Part shown: positions 10,391 through 19,525 of the stretch, piece by piece
How positions within the stretch are numbered: the first letter of the stretch is position 1
How the letters are laid out: every line of letters begins with the position of its first letter
Origin: Elmis aenea
Taxonomy: Eukaryota; Arthropoda; Insecta; Coleoptera; Elmidae
Direction: 5' to 3'
Length of the DNA stretch: 64,000 nucleotides
Assembly (NCBI GenBank): GCA_947652605.1
Contig: OX393583.1
Location: 10,643,222-10,707,221 of the forward strand
Position numbers and translations under genes: made by a program
The notes under the pieces: model-generated
Database searches by the model: none
What the model was told of the DNA's origin: nothing
Seen by the model: the letters and a program-made list of their open reading frames with translations, nothing else

Positions 10391-11897
10391 CAGGGTGTCC
10401 CAGATTACATTTCCAGCATGGGGATCTCGCTTATTATAAGAGATACAGGTTTGTTTAAATTAGATGAATTATTCCTTGGTATGAGAAGAGCCACAATCAA
10501 TTTTTAAAAGTACAAAATTCCTCGTACTTCAGATGTTATAGCAAAAAATATGAAAATGTCGAATTTCTTTTTTCTCTCATAACTTTTTTGTCTTAATCAT
10601 TAGAACAATTTTATTTGTACTTTCTTAAAGCACTTTTTAATGGAGAATTTGACTGTTATTTTAGATTATTTTTAACAACTTCCATTTTTGAGATATTACC
10701 CCTAACTTCATTTTTCCTTATGGGCCGCGAAGTTGGCTATGAAATAGTTGAATGTGCTTTTTTTCTCTCTTTCAAATGAGATATTACTTGCTACATCTAT
10801 TTTTGAAATAAGTCACAAAATGAAGAAAAATCGTATTTTACCCATCACTTATCAAGCTATCTATGAAAATAAAAACAATATACACCTAATTAAATGTCAA
10901 ATGAGAGTTACCATTTGTCTGCGGTATCATTTATTAGAATTGTTTAGTATTGTTGTGTAATTCGATAGTCTTTGTGGTAATTGTTATAATGATGGCTACA
11001 TTAAAAAAAAACGAAAAATTTGACGTTGGGATGCTACATGCTTTACCATAAAAACTGTGTAGAAGATGAGCGAATATACTTAGAGCTATATCCCGAGAAA
11101 AGGCAACGAAGGATGCGTAATTACAAAAATTTGGAAATAAATTTAGAAGAATATGGTTTTTTCGACAAACCAACCAAAAATCCAAAACAAATCAATAATT
11201 AATTAGAATTATTTATTTACACAGTTTCTATTGCAAATAATGTAGCAATTCAACATATAAAATTTTTAATTAGTTGTAAAAGTGCCCATAATTATATGAT
11301 AACAAATTTGCTAAAAAGACTATCGAATTACACAACAATCCTAAACAATTCTAATAAATGATACCGCAGACAAATGGTAACTCTCATTTGACATTAATTA
11401 GGTGTATATTGTTTTTATTTTCATAGATAGCTTGATAAGTGATGGGTAAAATACGATTTTTCTTCATTTTGTGACTTATTTATAAAAATAAATGTAACAA
11501 GTAATATCTCATTTTAAAGAGAAAAGAAAAACACATTTAACTATCCCATAGATAACTTCGCGGCCCATAAGAAAAAATGAAATTAGTGGTAATATCTTAA
11601 AAATAAAAAGTGATAAAGAAAATCTAAAATAACAGTTACATTCTCCATTAAAAAGTACCTTAAGAAAGTACCAATAAAATTGTTCTAATGATTAAGACAA
11701 AAAAGTTATGAGAGAAAAAAGAAATTCGACATTTTCATATTTTTTGCTATAACATCTGAAGTAAGAGAAATTTTATACTTTAAAAAATTGATTGTGGCTC
11801 CTCTCATACTTATGAATAATTCATCTAATTTAAACAAACCTGTATCTCTTATAATAAGCGAGATCCCCATGCTTGAAATGTAATCTGGGACACCCTG
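10391..11897. mobile_element. Foldback Tc1/mariner-like element (1.5 kb)
   Basis: The left end is TA|CAGGGTGTCCCAGATTACAT. The right end is the near reverse complement, ending CACCCTG|TA. Arms of about 580 bp (10391-10971 and about 11320-11897) face a loop of about 350 nt. The loop carries an N-terminal transposase fragment (separate entry). Arm similarity is high but clearly imperfect, so the structure is not brand new. Confidence 0.85.
10989..11202 (+). pseudogene. Transposase N-terminal helix-turn-helix remnant in loop
   Basis: A tandem ATG at 10989/10992 opens a frame (MATLKKNEKFDVGMLHAL) that breaks with a stop at 11049-11051. One frame over, the reading continues as CVEDERIYLELYPEKRQRRM, then a short stretch ending EEYGFF, then a stop at 11202. 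The pattern of an ArrLY-x-E-x-(F/Y)P-x-R core followed by L-x-E-x-G matches the helix-turn-helix found at the N-terminus of many arthropod Tc1/mariner-like transposases (DUF4817 type). It is single-copy within the foldback loop. The frameshift and lack of a DDE domain make it non-functional as a transposase. Confidence 0.6.
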
Positions 11898-12009
11898 TAT
11901 AATTTGATTACTAGGCTTTCTTTTCTTAAAAAAATAGCCCAAGAGAAAGATATTAGATTTTCGCTAACTATTAAGGTAACCGAGATATCCCGTAAAACAT
12001 TCGAATTTG

Positions 12010-12633
12010 GTACACCATGTATAGAACCCAATTGTAATTTATTATGACCCACATTTTGATTTACAATGCACAACTAACATACGTTTGCCGCAATATCAGA
12101 AAAAGGCATAAACTAAAAAAATGGCGACACAATGTCAATAAGTGCTAGCCGCCCACACGAAATGATGGTCGCCGCAGATTTGCATGGTACTAACGCAACT
12201 ATGCCACAAACAGTACTTATCTGGATATTATTTTAACAAATAATCATAGACTAAACGATTTCGCGTCGTAATGCACGGAATACAAATGTTTCAGAGACAA
12301 TATGTGCGAAAGTGCGCTTGTGAAATAAGTAATCTTAATAATGAGCTGTGTTCTCACAATGCCGGAATAAGTTTACACGTTGAGATAAACCTGTAGAGGA
12401 AATTTGTTTATTTATTGTTTTTTAATTAGTACAGCTGTCGTTTAGCAACGTCGCTATTGCTAAACGAAAGTTTAATTCTTTCGAGAGATAACTTAAGTTG
12501 TAAAAATCAGTTTCAAAAAGGACTCACCAGGGAAGATCACGATACGTTGTTGCTAGAATTTGATTAAGGCTGTGTTTATTGCATCAAGAACATCAAAACT
12601 GAATGTTTTCCAGAGTTTTACGTGCCACTGGTC
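12010..12633. other. Unique sequence, no gene seen
   Basis: No coding signal or repeat partner recognised. Local composition is slightly GC-richer near 12140-12190. Confidence 0.35.
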
Positions 12634-13128
12634 ATTTTCTTCGAAAAAATAGGGGAAAAACTAAAAAGCTGAATAACAAAAGTAATTTTTGCGATCGCGT
12701 TGGCCATGAAACCGTCAGAGACACAATCTAAATTTTTCCATTTACCAATGCGCGCATCGTTTGCAAGGAACATGGTGCAAAGTTTTTGAAAAAATCTTCA
12801 ACGGTTCTGGAGAAAAACGCGAAAAACGAGGCCTTTGTAAAAACGGGTTTCCCTATGTTAAACGCCTATGCAAGACGCATAGATATATGTAGTTATACAG
12901 ATATACAACTTCTCAAATCATAGCGCTTATGCATGGTTTTCGTTTTTGACGTTTTTCTCGGGAACCGTTTAAAATTTTTTCAAAAACTTTGCACCATTCT
13001 ACTTGCAAGGGATGCGCGTATGGGTAAATAGAAGAATTTCGATTTTGTCTCTTGACGGTTTCATGGCCAACGCAATCGCAAAAATGACCTTTTTATACCA
13101 GTTTTTCAGTTTTTTTCGTATTTTCTGA
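12634..13128. repeat. Inverted repeat, arms about 200 bp
   Basis: The left arm (ttgcgatcgcgttggccatg, aaccgtcagagacacaatc, atggtgcaaagtttttgaaa) is the near reverse complement of the right arm (tttcaaaaactttgcaccat, ttgacggtttcatggccaac, gcaatcgcaaaaatgacc). The centre is near 12880. The ends do not show the CAGGGTG signature, so this is a different foldback family. Confidence 0.65.
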
Positions 13129-13129
13129 T

Positions 13130-13915
13130 GTCTGATGTTGATCCTTCTGTCAAATTTGCGTTTTCGACCAATCACTAATCTTAAATCTTTTAGAGACTAC
13201 CAATAGGAGCAATATTACACGGTAATAATTTTACATTCCTCTGCCAGGAGTTGATCCTCCTGTCAAATTTGCGTTTTCGACCAATGACAAACTCAGATTT
13301 TCTTTAAACGGCCAATAAACATATTCATACACTGATAATTTACTTTTCGCAATTAACAGATTTTCATGCGTTTATCGGTCGTTTCCAAGAAATCTGAGTT
13401 TTTTATTGGTGGAAAATATAAATTTGAAGAGGGAATAAGGTATTTTGGTCCTGATAATTTTTTGACAGATGTCGGCGACCAATAACGTTACTTTAATGGT
13501 GCCTGTACACCTGAGAGTAAAGTACTCTCGAGAGTAGCGTCGCCAAGGATACAGCCCCTGAGAGTAACTCGCGATTGGCTGTATCCTTGGCGACGCTACT
13601 CTCGAGAGTACTTTACTCTCAGGTGTACAGGCACCATATTATAGATTAAACCCCTGACACACCACTCTGACAGTAGGTACTTGTAAAATAACAAATCTTG
13701 ACTCATGCAAGTTGAAGCAGAAAAAACTTGCATTCGGGCATATTTACCAAAAATTATCGATAATTTTCACTGCACTTGTTATATTACTACTGATAATATC
13801 CTATTCGCAATTAACAGATTTGCATGCGTTTATTGGTCGTTTCTTAAGAAATCTGAGTTTGTGATTGAACGAATATATAAATTTGGAGAGGGAATTAAAT
13901 CATGATTTTAATCGA
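13130..13915. repeat. Diverged copy of the 8960-10000 repeat family
   Basis: Shared phrases include 'gttttcgaccaatcac', 'aattaacagattttcatgcg' and 'cggcgaccaata'. The copy is interrupted by the perfect palindrome at 13496-13637. Confidence 0.55.
13496..13637. mobile_element. Perfect 61-bp hairpin insertion
   Basis: Positions 13496-13556 and 13577-13637 are exact reverse complements, with a 20-nt loop. The arm begins ATGGTGCCTGTACACC and contains 'gagtaaagtactctcgagag'. Three related host-repeat copies (near 9718, 50096 and 50748) read 'ctttaatatagattaaac' or close to it without the hairpin, so this is an insertion. The lack of any arm mismatch suggests recent arrival or arm conversion. No coding capacity. 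Confidence 0.75.
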
Positions 13916-14496
13916 TTTAAATCAAGCCAACCTAGGTGTAAACTTCTTTAATTAAGTCGGTTGTATCAAACTTTTGAAAAATAAAATACATCGTTTTAGC
14001 TCAAGTAATTTAAGATGATAATTTTAACATGTCTTAATACTTATTACAATTTTATACATTTATCAGTAAATCGACTCTAAATTCTTAATTTTCGATATCG
14101 TAACAGGAAAAATATCAAATATTTTAAGTAATTAATTAAATGAAATTCTTTCCTCATAAAAGTGTCTGATAAGGATACGCCTTAATCATAAGGATTAAAA
14201 CTTAGAAGCTAATAATAACTTTAAGTTAGTGTAATCACTATCAAAGAACTTAAAAAGATATTTTCTTTTCAAGTTTTTATTGTTTTAATATCGATTATTT
14301 TAATTATCTCGATTTATTGAACAAATATTAATAAAAATTAAAGCACATTTATTTTTAAAATTATCAGTTTTGAACTTGGATAATTAATCACATGTGATTA
14401 AATATTTATCAGCCGGTACTTACATTTGTAATTCGGTAATAATAATTTGAATGGTAAAAGTAAAAAGGTTTCAATAAGTTTTATTGCAATTAAAAA
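13916..14496. other. AT-rich unique sequence
   Basis: No gene or repeat partner recognised. Confidence 0.35.
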
Positions 14497-16005
14497 TTTT
14501 TTTTTTTTTTTTTTTTTTAACTGTATTGTTTTATTGCACCTAGCTACTTTACCCAACCAGCAATATGTCTTTATGATAGTTCTACTTAAGTTAAGAGTCC
14601 ACCCGTTGGTTTTCTTTTTTTTTTCTTCTGTATTCTTGTTTTCAAGAACGACACTTTACACAACCGCACAGTGCTCTGCTTTACACTAACTCGCTAACTC
14701 AAACGGCTTGGTCCGTTTAAGCCTTCTCACTAGATGTTGGTTGTCCAAGAGCTGCAGGAATTCGATGTTGATGTGATCATGCAGCCTTTGTTCATGTTTG
14801 TTGGCAAAGTTTTGGATTTCTTCGTCGACTGTTGGCATCCTCAGGTCCCTGTGGAGGTCGACATTCCTCACGTACCACGGGGCATCCACAATTGCCCGGA
14901 GTACCTTATTTTGGAATCGCTGTATTATTTTAATGTTCGTTTTACCAGCACACCCCCAAAGCTGTATGCCGTAGGTCCATACTGGCTTCAGTATTTGTTT
15001 GTATATTAGAAGTTTATTTTGAATTGAAAGTTTAGATTTCCTATTCATTAGCCAAAATAGTTTTCTATATTTGATGCCTAGCTCTTCACGTTTTTTTTTA
15101 ATGTGTTCTTTCCACTTTAATTTAATGTCCAGGTTCATGCCTAAATATTTAGCTGTGTTAGAATGTGGAATTTTGTTGTTGTTTAATATCACTGGCAGGT
15201 GTTCTACTAATCTTTTATTTGTGAAATTCACTTGCACTGTTTTAGTTTCATTTAGTTTGATGCGCCATGTTTTAGTCCATTCGAAGATTTGATTTGTTAC
15301 GTTCTGGAGTTTATCTGTTGATTGTTCAATAGTTGTTCCGATGGCTAGAATTGCGGTATCGTCGGCAAAAGTGGCTACTTTCACATGTTGTGTTTGTGGT
15401 ATATCAGAAGTGAATAGCAAGTACAGTATTGGGCCAAGGACACTACCTTGGGGTACTCCGGCTTTGATTTCTTTGAATGTGGAATATTCTTCATCTTGTT
15501 TCACTCGGAAAATCCTATCTGATAGATAGGATTTTAGGATGTCACAATATTGCTTTGGTAGAGATTTGTTTAGCTTGTGTACTAGGCCTTCGAGCCATAC
15601 TCTGTCAAAGGCCTGGGCTACGTCTAGAAATAATGAAGAGCAGATCTTTTTTTCCTCAAGTGCCTTTTCTATTTCGTGTGTTATTCTGTGCACTTGATCG
15701 ATAGTGGAGTGCTTGCTTCTAAATCCAAATTGGTGTTCAGGTATTAGGTTTTTACTGTTTATAATTGGTTTCAGTCTTTTCAATAAGAGTTTTTCAAATA
15801 ATTTAGATAAGACTGGTAGTAAGGATATTGGTCTATAGGACTTAGCATCATTAGGTGGTTTCCCAGGTTTGGCTATCATTATGACTTCAGCGACTTTCCA
15901 CATGTTTGGTACATGCTGCAGTCGGAATGCAGCATTTAAAAAATGAAAATTAAATATCGCGAAAAAAATTGGGAGGTGTTTTCTTATCGAAAATTAAGGA
16001 GGGAC
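14497..16005 (-). mobile_element. 5'-truncated Jockey-clade LINE with poly(A) tail
   Basis: On the minus strand a reverse transcriptase frame is followed by a short 3'UTR and a 22-nt T run at 14497-14518, which is the poly(A) tail seen from the + strand. The 5' side ends near 16005, where a Tc1/mariner-like element begins at 16011. This is the usual form of a truncated non-LTR insertion. No clear target-site duplication was found. Confidence 0.8.
14686..15993 (-). pseudogene. Jockey-type reverse transcriptase, C-terminal part of ORF2
   Basis: This frame encodes the reverse transcriptase that copies LINE RNA at its target site. Counting from the Met at 15903, YRPISLLP is at 23-30, FGFR at 59-62, the first catalytic Asp at 94 (SLFLDVAQAFDRVW), GVPQGSVLGP at 149-158 and the catalytic FADD at 179-182. 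A thumb and C-terminal region typical of Jockey (WTYGIQLWGCA ... MPTVDEEI) runs to the stop at 14686. The frame stays open 30 codons upstream of that Met (LPIFFAIFNFHFLNAAFRLQ) to a stop at 15994-15996, so 15903 is not a true start. The endonuclease domain and ORF1 are absent. The remaining frame is intact for about 435 codons, suggesting a fairly young insertion, but it cannot move on its own. Confidence 0.9.
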
Positions 16006-16010
16006 TGATA

Positions 16011-17318
16011 CAGGGTGTCCCAAATTTGTGTAAATGCATGAAGGTCTCGCTTATCTTAAGAGCTACGAGGTAGGTTAAATTGAGGCAAAGCTGCGAAATT
16101 AGATGCTCATCAAATATCTGCAAAGAAAATTTTCATAGCTGTCTTAGTTCAAAAGTTATTCAAGAAAAACTAAAAAATTGATTTTCGCTTTTTTTTGCCC
16201 TATATCCTACATCTTTTAAAATATCGACAATCTAAAAGCTTTTTTCCACGGCAACTTTTTACGCTTTATATTTTTAGATTACAAAGAATTTCCAACAACG
16301 TTTCGTCTCTTCGAAAACATCAACTTCATTTTTTTAAATACGGCGAAAATGTTTTTAATGTCATAGTCGGATAGCATTTTGTCTTCTGATTTCAATGATA
16401 TATGACACTTAATATCTAAAATGATATTTTAGCACAAAAATTTGAGAAAAACTCATTTTCCAAAATATTTTCATGTCAAATTTTTGTTTTCTTTTGTTTT
16501 TTAGGAGTTACGACACTATATATGTTTTTTTTAAATAAATAACACCAAACATATGTGTTTATACGGTTTGAAAGAATTTTTTTTTCAACGCACTAAAACT
16601 TTTATACCCTTACATAACAACATTTTTAAGAAGATCACAAGCAAAAGAATTTCCACACTAGTTTTTTGTTAAACATTGATCATAAATTAATAAGTAGGCT
16701 TTGCAAAAACAAAACATATACATTTAATGTCACAATTTGATCATAGTTTGACAGTTTTGTGTTTAGTACTTTTTTAAGTTGCTTTTTCGTTTTGTCGTTC
16801 AGAAATAATGAAAACAAGGCTGTAGTGCAGTAAATTTGTTTAAAAAACGCTTACAAAAAGGTTTCCAGCAGGAAGGACACCATTTTGAACATTTATTACA
16901 GTAGTTTAGTGTTTACCGTTGTTACCTAATTAACTTTCATTTTTAATTTTTTACCGTTTTGTATCATTTTCAAAGCCTACTAATGTAAATTAATTAATAA
17001 CCTACGCTTTGCAAAGGAGTTTAATTGAAAATTGTTCTTTTGAGCTTTTCTTAAAAATTTTGTTATGTACCCTTACCCTTAAAAGTGCGTTGAAAAGAGA
17101 AAAACAATGTCTTAAAAACCGTACAAAAAGAAATGTATGCCGTTTAAAATAATCAAATATGGTGTCATAACTCCTAAACAACAAAAGAAAAAGAAAATTT
17201 GACATGACAATATTTTGGAAAATACTGTATCAAACAACTTTGATTTGGAACTTTTTTTGATAATTCTTTCCAATAACAAAATAAGTGGTGGTGTCATAAA
17301 TGATGCCTCACCCTGTAG
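16011..17318. mobile_element. Degraded Tc1/mariner-like foldback
   Basis: The left end is TA|CAGGGTGTCCCAAATTTGTG. The right side ends CACCCTG at about 17308-17314, with a different subterminal sequence. Inner inverted arms are visible: 16457-16650 (catgtcaaatttttgttttc, aggagttacgacac, caacgcactaaaa) against 17030-17222. A relative of the left arm lies reversed at 25563-25804. A transposase tail sits near the centre. The mismatched outer ends suggest deletion or fusion of two elements. Confidence 0.6.
16810..16904 (+). pseudogene. Tc1/mariner-like transposase C-terminal tail
   Basis: One frame reads SAVNLFKKRLQKGFQQEGHH followed by FEHLLQ and a stop at 16902-16904. The HFEHLL end is a signature of the C-terminus of one group of Tc1/mariner transposases. 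It lies between the inverted arms of the surrounding element. No catalytic region survives. Confidence 0.6.
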
Positions 17319-17319
17319 A

Positions 17320-17575
17320 TTTAACTCATGTACTAAACTTTTTTTTTTAATCGTTAGGGACATATTTTGAGACATGTCAGTGTTTCGTAAACAAAGATGG
17401 TTCTTTGTTAATTACTAACTTTTTTTTTTTTATCCAACCAAGTTATCTTAAGTTTTTTTTAATGTTTTAAAGCAATATTTGCTTTTTTAAAAATATTTTA
17501 ACAGTAATTAGTATGGCGCAATTTTGTTTGCAACACAAACTAAATGTTCACATTGGGCGAAAAGTTGACAAAATC
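17320..17575. other. AT-rich unique sequence
   Basis: No feature recognised apart from several T-runs. Confidence 0.3.
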
Positions 17576-17579
17576 TTAC

Positions 17580-17624
17580 CGCGTCGACGTTTCGTCCTCC
17601 TTTATCGGGGACATCTTCAGGGTT
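17580..17624 (-). ncRNA. Hammerhead-ribozyme-like motif (Penelope type?)
   Basis: On the minus strand CTGAAGA (17614-17620) is followed by a possible stem (GTCC ... GGAC with a CC/GG extension and a bulge), then C-GAAA-C (GAAA at 17590-17593) and a self-complementary CGTCGACG. CUGANGA and GAAA are the conserved core boxes of hammerhead ribozymes. Compact versions with this layout occur in Penelope-like and other retroelements. The cleavage position and outer stems are not certain, and no reverse transcriptase is attached. Confidence 0.35.
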
Positions 17625-17779
17625 GTTGTTTAAACAGCAACCGTTGCTGTTTAACCAACACCTGAAAATAAACAAATGTAATGAACTACCAAAAAGCAGA
17701 AAAAAAAACGTTTAAGAATCGAAATTTAAACTGCTTATTGTCGAACAATGTTAAACCTATCTCTAAAATGTGTTATAAA

Positions 17780-18110
17780 CAGGGCTGCGGAGTCGGGGAA
17801 AAAAAAGTCGACTCCGACTCCGACTCCGACTCCTGATAATTTTAGTAGGTCGACTCGGACTCCGACTCCGACTCCGACTCCGGGAAAATTAAATACTAAG
17901 ACATTTTTTGGTGTGTAATATAAGAAAAAAATAAATAAGTATAAAAAAATTATTTAAAATTTGAGTTTTAATTTTGCTGCAAAGGACCACCTCGCAATTT
18001 TTTGTTGTACTCGGAGTCGGAGTCGGAGTCGGTACATTTTTTCCGACTCCGACTCCGACTCCACTGACCAGAAATTCCTTCTAAACTCCGACTCCGACTC
18101 CACAGCCCTG
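17780..18110. mobile_element. hAT MITE with GACTCC arrays
   Basis: The ends are CAGGGCTGCGGAGTCGG and CCGACTCCACAGCCCTG (reverse complement), flanked by gttataaa (17772-17779) and gttataac (18111-18118), a 7/8 match to an 8-bp hAT target duplication. Both subterminal regions are built of GACTCC/GGAGTC hexamers in opposite orientation. The apparent Glu/Ser/Arg-rich frames here are repeat artefacts. It has no transposase. Confidence 0.85.
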
Positions 18111-18118
18111 GTTATAAC

Positions 18119-18899
18119 TTTTGTAAAATTATACGAATAATAACTCAAATTTTGGCGGTTATCCTTGCTTTCTAAGCAGTTTAATCATTTGGACGACTTT
18201 TATACACTTTTTCAAACTCTCTTCTGGGGATATCCAGGTGGGAATAAAAAAAATAGTTATTTTAAGAAAATTGGGAAACATTTACTACATAAAAAAACTG
18301 TTCAGTCTTTTAGAAGTTGTAATCTTCGTCTTTCATTTTAAAAAGACCAAAGAAGGCCGTATCCAACTCAAAAACGATGATCGACAACAAAAGCCCGAAG
18401 AATAATATTATATTTTACAACAAGGGATGAAATTCCAGTTTTTTTCGTGAGGTGAACGAAAAAAACTGAGTTCATCTCGAGTCGTAAATGCTATTTTTTC
18501 TACGAATTTAAAATTATATTATAGAACGAAAGTTAATGTAAACGAACTAAATGACAATTATTATCTATAAATTTTTAATTAATCATTTCATTTCCATACC
18601 GACACCTCCACACTGACTGACATTGACATAAATAAAATTATAACTCGCAATCGAAATAATATATTTAATGTTATTTTTTTTAACATTCTTAGGCTTTTAT
18701 ATAAAATGCTACATTAAAATTAAATCATTTGATAAGAATATTAACGCAATTTCAGTTTATTAATTTAACAATTTGATTTTGACATTGATATTGACATTAT
18801 TTTCGCATTTTCGCCACTAGCAACGAAAGTAAAACTTTCATGTAGGGTAGGCAGTGAGAAAATGACAATTTTCAAATACATGAGTAGAAAAAATATTGT
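18119..18899. other. Unique sequence, no gene seen
   Basis: No coding frame. Short inverted phrases (cagtttttttcg / cgaaaaaaactg) lie near 18440-18470. Nothing further. Confidence 0.3.
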
Positions 18900-18907
18900 T
18901 TTGGAAC

Positions 18908-19517
18908 CAGGGGTTTGTTGCAGTCCAATTTTTTAATTGTTCCGCTCCAGCTCCGCTCCGGCATCAAAATGCCTGCTCCGGCTCCGTTCCGGCTCCGCTC
19001 CGGCTCCGCTCCGGCTCCGCTCCGGATCCGCTCCGGCTCCGCTCCGGCTCCGCTCCGGCTCCGCTCCGGCTCCGCTCCGGCTCCGCTCCGGCTCCGCTCC
19101 GGCTCCGCTCCGGCTCCGCTCCGGCTCAGCTCCGGCTCAGCTCCGGCTCCGGTCCGGCTCCGGTCCGGCTCTGCTTCAGCTCCATTCCGCTCTATGCTCC
19201 AAATATTGTTAACATTAAAAAAAAGTGTATTGATTAAAAAAATGGTTTTTAAAAACAAAGTTTTAATTGTATGATATGTAGAAGTTGTTTAAAAATAACG
19301 ATATTTGACCCTAACAAACAAGTGAAGGTAAATAAATGTTTGAAAAAACAACTTATTGATCTTTAATCGTTAAAAAAAAGAAAAAAAATAGTGTTTTTTA
19401 AAATTGTACATAATAAACTGGAGCAGTGGAGCAATCAAAATTATTTGCTCCGGACTCCGCTCCTGCTCTGGGCAAAAACCCATTGCTCCGTGCTCCGTGC
19501 TCTGCTCCAAACCCCTG
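18908..19517. mobile_element. hAT MITE with expanded GGCTCC array
   Basis: The ends are CAGGGGTTTGTTGCAG and CTGCTCCAAACCCCTG, with an exact 8-bp duplication tttggaac at 18900-18907 and 19518-19525. From about 18945 to 19190 it consists of CGGCTC/CGCTCC hexamers. These open Arg/Ser/Pro/Ala and Gly/Ala/Glu frames on both strands, which I reject as genes. A related copy with a much shorter array lies at 28267-28830. It has no transposase, so an autonomous hAT would have moved it. Confidence 0.9.
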
Positions 19518-19525
19518 TTTGGAAC

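Noticed and set aside
18872..19274. Long open frames on both strands rich in Arg/Ser/Pro/Ala or Gly/Ala/Glu
   Set aside because: They are produced by the GGCTCC hexamer array inside the hAT MITE at 18908-19517, so any frame is open.
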